From NCBI GenBank assembly GCA_051967755.1, contig JBQDYD010000002.1:434001-498000 (forward strand): DNA of 64,000 bases. Direction: 5' to 3'. The notes under the pieces were generated by a model, which made no database searches, had not been told where the DNA came from, and worked only from the letters and a program-made list of their open reading frames with translations. The translations under genes were made by a program, and so were the position numbers. Source of the DNA: UBA1672 sp051967755. Lineage in GTDB: Bacteria > Pseudomonadota > Alphaproteobacteria > Micavibrionales > Micavibrionaceae. This document shows, one piece after another, positions 36,279 to 44,542 of the stretch; the stretch's first letter is position 1; each line of letters begins with the position of its first letter.

Positions 36279-36746
36279 ATGAGCGGTAAGGTAAAGAAAC
36301 TGAGCGTTAATAGTGATTTGAGTATGAATAATGAAGAGTGCGTACCTTTTGATTCTGTTGAGGATGTATGGTTCTGGTTTATTGCCGCACAGCAGGCACG
36401 TAATGAAGGTGCAAAATATGTGGCAGGCGCAGGGGCGATTAAACGTCCGTGCGAACCTGTGGATATTCTCAAGGTGCTGGACGGCCTTTACCGAAAGCGC
36501 AGGTTGGTGCGTGATCATTTATTGGTTTTACGGCACTACGGACGGCGCCATATGGCACCGGATCCAAGACGTGTAAAAGAGCAGCGCGCACATACTTTAT
36601 GGCATGAAGCATTTGATCGCATGCGCCCTGTGTTGGAGCGTAAGGGCATTGTCACAAAAGAATCCTGGATGGCGGCATACGCCAATAGTGATGGATGCGC
36701 GATGCCTACTTTGTTTCCGAATTTACAAGGAGGCGCAGCACAATGA
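36279..36746 (+). CDS. Hypothetical protein, first gene of the phage-like module
   Basis: 155 residues with no known domain. Basic and aromatic (VWFWFIAAQQARNEGAKYVAGAG, then RKRRLVRDHLLVLRHYGRRHMAPDPRR). The C-terminal half is helical and basic, so nucleic-acid binding or a small-terminase-like role is possible but not shown. GAAAGGCAAAGCG precedes ATG. Its stop overlaps the next start (ATGA). Confidence 0.7.
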   Translation: MSGKVKKLSVNSDLSMNNEECVPFDSVEDVWFWFIAAQQARNEGAKYVAGAGAIKRPCEPVDILKVLDGLYRKRRLVRDHLLVLRHYGRRHMAPDPRRVKEQRAHTLWHEAFDRMRPVLERKGIVTKESWMAAYANSDGCAMPTLFPNLQGGAAQ

Positions 36747-37195
36747 AAACAAGCAGACACTTTGACATTGCTGAATTTCAGTCACAGGAGGCATGGGTTG
36801 TTTTTACAAATCAAACCGACCTTCCTTGGCTAAAGGGACTAAGGCAGGGGTTCAGGCATTGTTTTATCGTTCTTCATGATGGGCAACATTGGACAAGTAT
36901 TGATCCGCTGGCCAGTTTCATGGAGGTGGTTGTGCATAACGTTCCTGCGGAATTCGATTTGATTTCATGGCTGGAAGAGCGCGGACATCATACGGTTCAG
37001 GCACCCTTGGCACGCGATATAAAGCGCACCGCACCTATCATGCTATTTACCTGTGTTGAGGCATGCAAACGCATCTTAGGGGTTCATAAGCGCTCTATTC
37101 TAACGCCGTGGCAGCTTTATTGCCATTTGAACTCAACCAAACAAACCATCCCTACACATCAAAATTATAAAGGAGAGTTAGCATGGGAAGCTTAA
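36743..37195 (+). CDS. Hypothetical phage-module protein
   Basis: 150 residues from ATG 36743, which has AGGAGG ahead and overlaps the previous stop by 4 bases. Features: QGFRHCFIVLHDGQHWTSIDPL and FTCVEACKRILG, with conserved-looking Cys, His and Trp that recall a papain-like or NlpC-type fold. I cannot confirm this. It overlaps the next gene's start by 13 bases, so translation is coupled to the portal group. Confidence 0.7.
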   Translation: MKTSRHFDIAEFQSQEAWVVFTNQTDLPWLKGLRQGFRHCFIVLHDGQHWTSIDPLASFMEVVVHNVPAEFDLISWLEERGHHTVQAPLARDIKRTAPIMLFTCVEACKRILGVHKRSILTPWQLYCHLNSTKQTIPTHQNYKGELAWEA

Positions 37196-37437
37196 GTTCT
37201 ACCCCAAAAGTACCACAGAGCCCGGTTGTTCAGGCACCTGTAGTAACGCAAACAACAACGGAAGGCCAAAGCACGCAACCTGACGCGCAAAGCCGTGCGG
37301 AGCAAGAGTCACAAGAGCGTGAGAAGAGCCTGCTGGCGCGTGGTCGTGGCAGGCTGGGAACAATAGCAACCAGTTTTCAAGGGTTTTTGAGAGAAGCGGA
37401 TAACACAGCGGCTCGTAAAACATTATTGGGCGAATAG
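37183..37437 (+). CDS. Small phage-module protein ahead of the portal gene
   Basis: 84 residues. The N-terminal half is Gln/Thr/Ser/Pro-rich and disordered. The C-terminal half has LARGRGRLGTIATSFQGFL and ends ARKTLLGE. Proteins with this type of ending are common just before the connector gene in podovirus-like clusters. Function unknown. AAAGGAGAG lies before ATG. Confidence 0.75.
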   Translation: MGSLSSTPKVPQSPVVQAPVVTQTTTEGQSTQPDAQSRAEQESQEREKSLLARGRGRLGTIATSFQGFLREADNTAARKTLLGE

Positions 37438-37450
37438 GCGGAGAAAAGAC

Positions 37451-39004
37451 ATGATGGCAGAGCAAAGACAAAAAGATTTGATTGACCAAGGTGAACAACG
37501 CCGGATCAAAATATTAATTGAGCGATACAATAATGCGCGTAAGAAACGGGATGTATGGAAGAGCTTATGGCAGGAATGCTATGATTATGCCTTACCGCAA
37601 AGGGCGGGATTTAATAGCGGTTCGCGCCCCGGGCAGGTTAAGACCGGTAAAATTTATGATGCAACGGCAATGGATGCGGTAGAGCAACTCGCTGCGAGTT
37701 TGCTCGGCAATTTAACGCCGACATGGTCGCAATGGTTTGGTTTAAAACCCGGGCCTGATTTATCACCCGCGGATGCTGATGCGCTGGCCCCTGTGTTAGA
37801 GCAGGCAGGGAAAACAATTCAGGCGCATTTCGATCGTTCTAACTTTGCTGTTGAAATACATCAATGTTATTTGGATTTGGTTGTTGGCGGTACGGCGTCA
37901 TTGTCATTTGAAGAAGCAGAACCGGGCGAGTTTTCCGCATTTCATTTTGCCGCCGTGCCTTTGCAAAACATTGTTTTGGAAGAAGGCGTGTCAGGATTGC
38001 TTGATGGGTCATATCGACGCATTGCTATGACATTGGATCAAATTACATCACGGTTTCCGTACGCGGAAATCCCGACTGATATCTTAACTGCAACACAGAG
38101 CGATCCGCAGATGAAATTTGATGTCCTGGAAACAGTCATGCCGGGAGAGCTATCCTATGATTATGCCGCGTTTTTATTCGAAGATCCTGAACGACCTGTG
38201 ATTTTGCAGACAGGGCGTTTTGCCACTTCCCCCATTATTAATTTCAGATGGTTGAAATCGCCGGGTGAGATCTATGGGCGATCTCCTATAATGAAGGCTT
38301 TGCCGGATATTAAAACGGCAAATAAAGTGGTGGAGTTGATATTAAAAAACGCATCAATCGCGGTAACGGGGATTTGGCAGGCCGATGATGATGGCGTGCT
38401 AAACCCCGCGAACATAGAGCTTACACCCGGAAGCATTATCCCGAAAGCAATAGGATCAAAAGGCTTGCAGCCTCTGGACATGCCCGGGCGGTTTGATGTT
38501 TCGCAGTTGATGTTGGACAGGCTGCAATCGTCGATCCGTCATGCATTATTAACAGATAAGCTCATGCCGATTTCCGGGCCGCGTATGACGGCAACAGAGG
38601 TGATTGAAAGGTCTGCAGAGATGACGATGTTGCTTGGTGCAACTTATGGGCGGCTGCAATCTGAATTATTAACCCCGCTCATCAAACGTGCATTTGATAT
38701 TTTGAAACGTCGTGGGGAGGTCCCCGATATTGCTTTGGACGGGCGGCTTGTATCCGTTGATTACCGTTCGCCGCTTGCCAGATCACAAGGGCAGAAGAAT
38801 GTGCAAAACACGCTGAGTTGGATTTCGTCGGTGCTTGCAATGGGGCCTGAGGCTTCAAGGTCTGTGGACTTACCTGCTGCGGCGCGTTTTCTGGGGGAGG
38901 CGTTGGCCGTGCCCAGTGATTTGATGCGCACTGAGATTATCGCCGATGCCTCTATGCCGGCGCCGGCGATGAACGGTGACAACCGAAACACTGAAATAAA
39001 TTAA
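37451..39004 (+). CDS. Phage portal (head-to-tail connector) protein, T7 gp8 type
   Basis: 517 residues matching the podovirus head-tail connector family, which forms the dodecameric ring through which DNA enters and leaves the capsid. Visible hallmarks: KRDVWKSLWQECYDYALPQRAGF, YDATAMDAVEQLAASLLGNLTPTWSQWFGL, the INFRWLKSPGEIYGRSPIMKALPDIKTAN core and MTATEVIERSAEM near residue 378. Complete length. It opens the structural gene order. Confidence 0.93.
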   Translation: MMAEQRQKDLIDQGEQRRIKILIERYNNARKKRDVWKSLWQECYDYALPQRAGFNSGSRPGQVKTGKIYDATAMDAVEQLAASLLGNLTPTWSQWFGLKPGPDLSPADADALAPVLEQAGKTIQAHFDRSNFAVEIHQCYLDLVVGGTASLSFEEAEPGEFSAFHFAAVPLQNIVLEEGVSGLLDGSYRRIAMTLDQITSRFPYAEIPTDILTATQSDPQMKFDVLETVMPGELSYDYAAFLFEDPERPVILQTGRFATSPIINFRWLKSPGEIYGRSPIMKALPDIKTANKVVELILKNASIAVTGIWQADDDGVLNPANIELTPGSIIPKAIGSKGLQPLDMPGRFDVSQLMLDRLQSSIRHALLTDKLMPISGPRMTATEVIERSAEMTMLLGATYGRLQSELLTPLIKRAFDILKRRGEVPDIALDGRLVSVDYRSPLARSQGQKNVQNTLSWISSVLAMGPEASRSVDLPAAARFLGEALAVPSDLMRTEIIADASMPAPAMNGDNRNTEIN

Positions 39005-39030
39005 ATTGTTAAAAAAAGGAGCGTTAAACA

Positions 39031-39675
39031 ATGAATGAAGAAAATCTGTTAAATGGAGATATTCCGGATAAATTTAAAGACCCTGATACCGGTGAAATTA
39101 GGTTTGAGATGATGGCTAAATCTTATAAAGAGTTAGAAAACAGGCTTTCACAAATGCCCAGACCACCAAAGTCTGCTGATGAGTATTGCATTGAGTGTCA
39201 ACATGGTTTGTTCAAGCCTGACAGTGAAGTTAATCAGCGCATGTATGAATTGGGGCTGACATCAGATCAAGCACAAGCAATATATGATTTGGCAGCAGAG
39301 AAATTAGTGCCAATGGTTGCTGAAATTGCCGCTGATTTTAATGCGGACAGAGAAGTGGAAAAACTGATCAACCATTTCGGCGGGGTAGAGCAATGGAAAA
39401 TGGTTTCCCGTCAGTTATTATCCTTTGGTCAGAAAAGTCTGCCTGCGGACGTTCTGGACAATTTATCATCATCTTATGAGGGGGTACTGGCACTGCATCG
39501 TATGATGAAAGGCGGGGAGCCTAAGCTTTCTCGCGGTGGAGGCCGTGTTGACGGTGCGGTCAATGAGGCAGAGCTCTCTTCGATGATGCGCGATCCTAAA
39601 TATTGGCGCGATAAAGACCCGGCTTTTGTGGCGAAGGTGACGCAAGGGTTTCAGTCTGTGTATGGTGAGTCATAA
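39031..39675 (+). CDS. Probable capsid assembly (scaffold) protein
   Basis: 214 residues, acidic and helical, between portal and capsid genes, the place of T7 gp9. KFKDPDTGEIRFEMMAKSYKELENRLSQM is the typical scaffold opening; DPKYWRDKDPAFVAKVTQGFQSVYG is the usual ending (a short helix that contacts the capsid protein). AAAAAGGAG lies before ATG. Confidence 0.8.
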   Translation: MNEENLLNGDIPDKFKDPDTGEIRFEMMAKSYKELENRLSQMPRPPKSADEYCIECQHGLFKPDSEVNQRMYELGLTSDQAQAIYDLAAEKLVPMVAEIAADFNADREVEKLINHFGGVEQWKMVSRQLLSFGQKSLPADVLDNLSSSYEGVLALHRMMKGGEPKLSRGGGRVDGAVNEAELSSMMRDPKYWRDKDPAFVAKVTQGFQSVYGES

Positions 39676-39762
39676 AATTACACAAATATTTAAGCGCCAA
39701 TAGTTAGAGCCTTCCGCTTTTCTGGCGGAAGGCTCACTTAATTTTCTCAACTTAACAAGCAT

Positions 39763-40149
39763 CTATACGGTTTGTGAATCCACAAAACGTTGCGCAACGT
39801 AATCATCGACAACTTGCTGAAATCTGGCTTGTACAGATTTATTCAAAGGCAAAAATCTCAAAGCAACCTTACTGGGCGCTTTTCGGATGACCTTTGCCTT
39901 GTGGTCGATTTCCATGATTTCGTCACGTAATTTAAATTTTAATGTGAAGGTGCATTCCTGATCGATACCAAACAGGCGATCATCTGCAGATATCAGCATG
40001 CCACCTTTGCTCCAGTTTTCGACAGGATGCATTTGTCCGTTGATAATGCTGACACATCTATCATCAGAACGACGCGCATGCTGTCTGTTCTTTTGTAGAA
40101 GGGCGCTTCTATCTTCCGTTCCCGGAGATGATATGACTTTACCAAACAT
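39763..40149 (-). CDS. PilZ-domain protein inserted in the phage-like module
   Basis: 128 residues on the opposite strand between scaffold and capsid genes. The c-di-GMP-binding PilZ pattern is visible: an arginine pair in RQHARRSDDR (RxxxR type, about residues 22-31) and NWSKGG (D/NxSxxG, about 46-51), followed by beta strands (CTFTLKFKLRDEI). No membrane segment. It is not a known virion component, so it is either a host gene caught in the module or a cargo gene. It is transcribed divergently from the capsid gene. Confidence 0.85.
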   Translation of the reverse strand: MFGKVISSPGTEDRSALLQKNRQHARRSDDRCVSIINGQMHPVENWSKGGMLISADDRLFGIDQECTFTLKFKLRDEIMEIDHKAKVIRKAPSKVALRFLPLNKSVQARFQQVVDDYVAQRFVDSQTV

Positions 40150-40262
40150 GAGTTTCTCTTTAGTTATAACTATTTATGAAAATAAGCTAATATATATTTC
40201 TGGCAAAATTAAGGCAAAATTAACCTTTTTGTCGAAATACCCACAAAATTTTAACTTTTTCC

Positions 40263-40291
40263 TTGACTTATTGTGAATTAATTCCTATATT
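40263..40291 (+). promoter_or_regulatory. Candidate promoter of the major capsid gene
   Basis: TTGACT (40263-40268) and TATATT (40286-40291) with the ideal 17-base spacer lie 188 bases before the capsid start. The intergenic stretch 40150-40478 is AT-rich and otherwise holds only the PilZ gene's upstream region and the near-palindrome CACATATGCATGTG at 40369-40382. A separate promoter would let capsid be made independently of the portal transcript. Confidence 0.55.
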
Positions 40292-40478
40292 TTGTAAATC
40301 AACGCCATTATTGTGACTTTTTGTTGGATTTTTTGTGCACGAATCCATGAAGTCGATATGCAGAGAACACATATGCATGTGCCTGCGATTAGGCGCAATC
40401 CCTTGACTGGCCTTATTTCAAGACAACCAAAAGCGGATTATTTTTCCATTTATTAACATTAAGAAATGAGGTTTACGT

Positions 40479-41312
40479 ATGTCTACTACGATAGATCAGG
40501 CTTTTATTAAGCAATTTGAGCGTGAAGTCCATGAGGCGTATCAGCGTCAGGGGTCAAAGCTCAGAAACACAGTGCGTACTATTACTGACGTTAACGGCTC
40601 TTCGGCTGTTTTCCAAAAGGTCGGTAAGGGTACGGCAAGCACGAAATCGACGCATGGCATGGTTCCTGTGATGAATTTGGATCACTCCAATATTGAAGTC
40701 GTGCTGAGTGATTATTACGCAGGGGATTGGGTTGATCGCTTGGATGAGCTCAAAACCAATATTGATGAGCGTCAGGTCATCGCCAGCGCAGGCGCACACG
40801 CCTTGGGGCGCAAAACTGATGAGTTGATCATCGGTGCATTAGAGGACGCGTCATTGCAGGTAATTGCTGATGGTAATGTTGGCATGACTAAGGATAAAAT
40901 TCTAAATGCGTTTGAAACATTCGGTGCGCAAGATGTGCCTGATGACGGGCAACGTTTTTGCGTTGTCGGTTGGAAACAGTGGAGTGAGCTTCTCGCCATT
41001 GATGAATTCGTTAACGCCGATTATGTCGGGGCAGATAATCTTCCTTTTGCCTCTATCACGCAGGCGAAAATGTTCCTCGGCACAATCTTTATCCCGCATT
41101 CGGGATTGCCGATTGACGGAAGTGATATTCGCTCTTGTTATTATTATCACAAAACATCTGTCGGCCACGCCGCCGCCAGTGATGTGCAAACCGACGTGTC
41201 ATGGCACGGTGATCGCGCGGCGCATTTTGTGAATAACATGATGAGCCAAGGCGCAGGTCTGATTGATGAAGCGGGGATCGTTGTCATCAATTGTGATGAA
41301 ACACCCGACTAA
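40479..41312 (+). CDS. Major capsid protein
   Basis: 277 residues following the scaffold gene. Opens TTIDQAFIKQFEREVHEAYQRQGSKLRNTVR and contains DHSNIEVVLSDYYAGDWVDRLDELKTNIDERQ, the pattern of podovirus-type phage capsid proteins with an HK97-like fold. The E-loop region and the C-terminal VSWHGDRAAHFVNNMMSQGAG fit as well. Long 5' leader with its own promoter. Confidence 0.87.
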   Translation: MSTTIDQAFIKQFEREVHEAYQRQGSKLRNTVRTITDVNGSSAVFQKVGKGTASTKSTHGMVPVMNLDHSNIEVVLSDYYAGDWVDRLDELKTNIDERQVIASAGAHALGRKTDELIIGALEDASLQVIADGNVGMTKDKILNAFETFGAQDVPDDGQRFCVVGWKQWSELLAIDEFVNADYVGADNLPFASITQAKMFLGTIFIPHSGLPIDGSDIRSCYYYHKTSVGHAAASDVQTDVSWHGDRAAHFVNNMMSQGAGLIDEAGIVVINCDETPD

Positions 41313-41348
41313 TCCCATTCTCATACAAATTCAATAAGGAGATAAATC

Positions 41349-41588
41349 ATGGCTTTTAAAGCAACTGATTTAAGTGTGCTCGCCTATGCGAACAATTTTA
41401 CTTTATGGCATTACACGAGCGTTGATAGTAGCGTCGAGACTGCGGATTATTTTTCTCCGGCGGCCGGCATGCTCAATGTTAACGACCTGATAATTGCCAA
41501 TATCGATACTGACGGAACGCCGTCTACGACGTTTTACGTTGTAACCGCCAACACCGGCAGCAGCGTCACGATAGCAGCTTATGTCTAA
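41349..41588 (+). CDS. Small virion-associated hypothetical protein
   Basis: 79 residues directly after the capsid gene, Thr/Ala/Asn-rich, beta-type (FTLWHYTSVDSSVETADYFS, STTFYVVTANTGSSVTIAAYV). The position is that of capsid decoration or head-completion proteins; no firm family match. AAGGAGATAAATC lies ahead of ATG. Confidence 0.7.
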   Translation: MAFKATDLSVLAYANNFTLWHYTSVDSSVETADYFSPAAGMLNVNDLIIANIDTDGTPSTTFYVVTANTGSSVTIAAYV

Positions 41589-41775
41589 GTCTGCCTATGC
41601 AGGCCATATATCAGACATAATGTTCTGTTTCCTTCAAAAACTAAGGTGATGATCTTATCACTATAATCGCGTGATGATTTGCAAAAAAAGGCTCATCCTA
41701 AAGGCGCAGGTTTTTCCCTCTTACCATGCGTAAGCCTTTTACACGATCCGGTTATTCGAAGGTATCGACATAGCG

Positions 41776-41817
41776 CAGCCGCGGGCGTTCTTCAGATATT
41801 CTGAAGGCCTGCGGCTG
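41776..41817 (+). other. Long hairpin ahead of the tail-tube A gene
   Basis: CAGCCGC...GCGGCTG and GGC/GCC form an outer stem, and CTTCAGA-TAT-TCTGAAG a perfect inner stem, with a small bulge. No T run follows, so it is not a typical terminator. It lies 36 bases before the next start and may slow ribosomes or protect the mRNA. Confidence 0.5.
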
Positions 41818-41852
41818 TTGCTCAATTTATAAATTAAAAGGAGAATTTGACT

Positions 41853-42422
41853 ATGGCATTATCAGATATTGCCCTCTGTAGCCGCGCGCTGATTAAAATC
41901 GGTGCGGCGCCGATAACCAATTTTGATGACGGCAGTGCGGAAAGCGAGATTGCAGGTGCGTTGTATGCGCAGGTGCGTGATGCTTTGCTCTCTGCCTATG
42001 CGTGGAGTTTTGCAAGCGGGCAGCTTGCGTTAGATCAGCTCGCCGTGACGCCTGTGGCGGATTATGATTACGCCTATCAATTGCCGAATGATTTCCTGCG
42101 CGCGCTGAGTGCAGGCAGCGGTACGCGCGGACGCGGGCTTAATTACCGAATCGTAAGCGGCGCGCTGCATACCAATGCGCCTGATGTGGTGCTGACATAT
42201 ATTTTCAGACCAGATGAGAGCAGCTTCCCCCCATATTTTGATGCGGCGCTGATTGCGAAATTATCGGCGGAATTTACCATTCCGGTAACGGAAAGCACAT
42301 CACGATCAGAAACCATGATACGTATGGCAGAGCGGGAATTTGAACGCGCCCGTCAAATTGATGCGCAGCAAGATACACCGGGGCGTATTGAAGATTTTAC
42401 CCTGATTGATGTGCGTAGCTAA
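41853..42422 (+). CDS. Tail tubular protein A-like (T7 gp11 type)
   Basis: 189 residues from ATG 41853, chosen for AAAAGGAG just ahead; a TTG at 41847 is in frame but poorly spaced. SDIALCSRALIKIGAAPITNFDDGSAESEIAGALYAQVRDALLSAYAWSFA is a hallmark opening of the podovirus adaptor below the portal, and the YDYAYQLPNDFLRAL motif follows. It forms the upper tail ring. Confidence 0.88.
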   Translation: MALSDIALCSRALIKIGAAPITNFDDGSAESEIAGALYAQVRDALLSAYAWSFASGQLALDQLAVTPVADYDYAYQLPNDFLRALSAGSGTRGRGLNYRIVSGALHTNAPDVVLTYIFRPDESSFPPYFDAALIAKLSAEFTIPVTESTSRSETMIRMAEREFERARQIDAQQDTPGRIEDFTLIDVRS

Positions 42423-42496
42423 ACTGAGCATAAAGTTTGTAATAATTTGCTTGCTGCGTTAAATTTATAGGAAATAATAAACATAAAAGTTGGGTG

Positions 42497-43048
42497 ATGG
42501 TTGCATCTGTCGATAAATTTTCATTGGCCTTGAAAAGAGGATTTAACGAACTGAATGAGGTTTCGCAGGTTAAGGGCGATCCTGATGGTGAGTTGACGGC
42601 GGTTGTGTCCTATTTCTCAATCGAGCGGGATGGCCATGGCGGTGTAAATGTGGCGAAGACATTTGGTTGGCGTGTGCTTGATGAGCATGAAATTGATCTA
42701 TACCGCGATGCTGATAAGAGAACGCCGATTGACCCCGGTTTTATGGAGATGTTAAATCGCGTGGAGGATACGTTCAGACGCGTGCGAGAGGAAGGGCTGG
42801 ACCTTGATGATCTGAACTCAACTCTTAAAGAAAACACAGAAGGCTTCTATCAAAAATATATTGCAGGTGAGCGCATCACGCAGGTTTATAATCCGATATC
42901 CCGTAATTTTGTAAGCGAAGATCCTGATAAACCTGAGGATAAATTCATGTTTCGCAGGTGGCTGCAGAAATTGGACGCGCGTATAGGTAAGCAAAATGAA
43001 ATCCCGCATGAGCGCATACGGGAGACATGGGGGCTTGATAACGAGTAG
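42497..43048 (+). CDS. Hypothetical protein in the phage-like module
   Basis: 183 residues, acidic, no known domain. It has a helical middle (MEMLNRVEDTFRRVREEGLDLDDLNSTLKEN) and a C-terminal FRRWLQKLDARIGKQNE. The ribosome site is poor. It sits between the two tail-tube genes, where T7-like phages have nothing, so it looks like an inserted cassette, not a structural gene. Confidence 0.65.
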   Translation: MVASVDKFSLALKRGFNELNEVSQVKGDPDGELTAVVSYFSIERDGHGGVNVAKTFGWRVLDEHEIDLYRDADKRTPIDPGFMEMLNRVEDTFRRVREEGLDLDDLNSTLKENTEGFYQKYIAGERITQVYNPISRNFVSEDPDKPEDKFMFRRWLQKLDARIGKQNEIPHERIRETWGLDNE

Positions 43049-43053
43049 TTTTC

Positions 43054-43081
43054 TTGCTTAGCAATAATATTATGCTATAAG
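43054..43081 (+). promoter_or_regulatory. Candidate promoter of the small acidic gene at 43117
   Basis: TTGCTT (43054-43059) and TATAAG (43076-43081), 16 bases apart, lie directly after the preceding stop. GATAAGAGG follows as part of the ribosome-binding region. Confidence 0.4.
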
Positions 43082-43116
43082 ATATTATAAATTACATAAG
43101 ATAAGAGGATATAAAA

Positions 43117-43305
43117 ATGGGTTTAGATAATATTGGAACAATCAGTGACGAATACGGCGAAGAGGCTCTTGGCGCAGAAGGTGGTGTTACGGTTGCGTTG
43201 AAAACAGATGATGAAGCGCCTAAGGTTGATACGCAGGGTGCGGAAATGCCTGTGCACCCTGTTTTGGATGACAATGAAAATGAAGAGCAAGTGCTCGGTA
43301 TTTAA
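43117..43305 (+). CDS. Small acidic hypothetical protein (cassette gene)
   Basis: 62 residues, strongly acidic (EYGEEALGAEGG, DDNENEEQVLGI), no known domain. AAGAGGATATAAAAATG gives a fair ribosome site. It has a promoter-like sequence ahead and a strong terminator behind, so it can be expressed apart from the virion genes. Confidence 0.6.
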   Translation: MGLDNIGTISDEYGEEALGAEGGVTVALKTDDEAPKVDTQGAEMPVHPVLDDNENEEQVLGI

Positions 43306-43330
43306 AAAAGCGTTACAATAAGAATTGAAG

Positions 43331-43356
43331 AACCCGCGATCAGGCGGGTTTTTTTA
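43331..43356 (+). terminator. Terminator inside the phage-like module
   Basis: AACCCGC and GCGGGTT pair perfectly around GATCAG and are followed by seven T. It separates the small acidic gene from the acetyltransferase gene. Confidence 0.9.
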
Positions 43357-43463
43357 TTGCGTGGCGTTCGTCGTTTTGTTTTGCTTTGTTTTTGAAATTT
43401 ATGGTATTTTGAGGCGTATAAGAAACAATAAAATATCCTGTTATCAGGGGTGAGAGTACATAT

Positions 43464-44453
43464 ATGCAAGGTGATCGTCCTATAGACGCGGGTAACTTGC
43501 CTGACATTTCTGAAAAATTTACGTCATCGCATAATCCTAATGCGGCGGCAGGTTTGGCGCAAACATTTCGCATTGAACGCGTGATGGATACGCAGACCCT
43601 AGAGCGTGAATGGAATCCGCTGTTAGAGCAAATCTTTACCGATGAAAATGACCGTGAGCCGATTGAACTGCTCACTGAGCGTTTTGAAAATGGTGAGAAT
43701 TTTTTCCTGCTGCGCGATGATACAGGCCGCGCGGTTGGGATAGAGCTGTCTCAGGTAATTTTAGGGCAAGACGAAAATGCCGAGCGCACAGGCCACAAGG
43801 CCATGTATGTGCCATGGACAGGCGTGATCGAAGAGGTTCGAAACCTTGGGATCGGGCCGCAATTTAATCAGGGCGTTTCTGATTACATGACAGAGCGTTA
43901 CGGCGTGACCCATACATTAATTGATATCGAAGACCCTGATCGTTTGCATGATTCAGGATACGCGGAAGAAGAATTACCCGAAGCGATTGATTTCGCGGAG
44001 CGCCGCATTAATTTCTGGCGCAGGCAAGGCTTTATGGTGGTGGATGATGAAACCAAGGGCGCGGGTGAGAAGCTTGAATATTGTCGTCCGGGATCAGAAG
44101 ATGAAAGTATGATTCAGGCTTATGATCATATGTGCGTACGGTTTTCCAATGATGATGTCGCCGCAGATGTTTTAAGCGAGGACGGCACGCAAATTCAAAA
44201 ATCATTTGTGCGCGAATGTTATGTTGATATGTGTGCCATCCAATATGACGGGATGAGCGAAGAAGACATGCGCACTGAGTTTCCGGCGATTGACAAATAT
44301 CTGAATGATATTGATAACACGCCCGGGCAATGGCTGAACCTGAGAACCAGCGCCGTGCAGCCGAAAACATCGCCTGTGGCCAATGTGCAGCTTGTCGCGG
44401 GGCAATCGCTTGATCTTGATATAGATCAGGATGAGCGTTACACGAACGGCTAA
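43464..44453 (+). CDS. GNAT-like acetyltransferase in the phage-like module
   Basis: 329 residues. The middle part (about 45-210) looks like a GNAT fold: FFLLRDDTGRAVGIELSQVIL (strands 2-3), WTGVIEEVRNLGIGPQFNQGVSDYM (acetyl-CoA loop, R/QxxGxG/A-like NLGIGPQ) and RRINFWRRQGFMVVDD (the F-x-x-x-GF end motif). The C-terminal third is acidic and unassigned. ATG 43464 has GGGTGAGAG ahead. Terminators on both sides mark it as an independent cassette. Substrate unknown; GNAT assignment is by motif only. Confidence 0.65.
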   Translation: MQGDRPIDAGNLPDISEKFTSSHNPNAAAGLAQTFRIERVMDTQTLEREWNPLLEQIFTDENDREPIELLTERFENGENFFLLRDDTGRAVGIELSQVILGQDENAERTGHKAMYVPWTGVIEEVRNLGIGPQFNQGVSDYMTERYGVTHTLIDIEDPDRLHDSGYAEEELPEAIDFAERRINFWRRQGFMVVDDETKGAGEKLEYCRPGSEDESMIQAYDHMCVRFSNDDVAADVLSEDGTQIQKSFVRECYVDMCAIQYDGMSEEDMRTEFPAIDKYLNDIDNTPGQWLNLRTSAVQPKTSPVANVQLVAGQSLDLDIDQDERYTNG

Positions 44454-44479
44454 GACCTTTTTGAAATTTTTTATAATCG

Positions 44480-44505
44480 AGCCTCGCAGATGCGGGGCTT
44501 TTTTT
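44480..44505 (+). terminator. Terminator after the GNAT-like gene
   Basis: AGCCTCGC and GCGGGGCT pair (one G-T) around AGAT, followed by seven T. 26 bases after the stop. Confidence 0.88.
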
Positions 44506-44542
44506 ATGGCTTGAGCGCAAGCATAGCGAGTGAGGAAAAATC

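Noticed and set aside
36279..36746. First module gene as a phage repressor or integrase
   Set aside because: It lacks HTH and recombinase catalytic residues. The basic region alone does not justify a regulator or integrase call.
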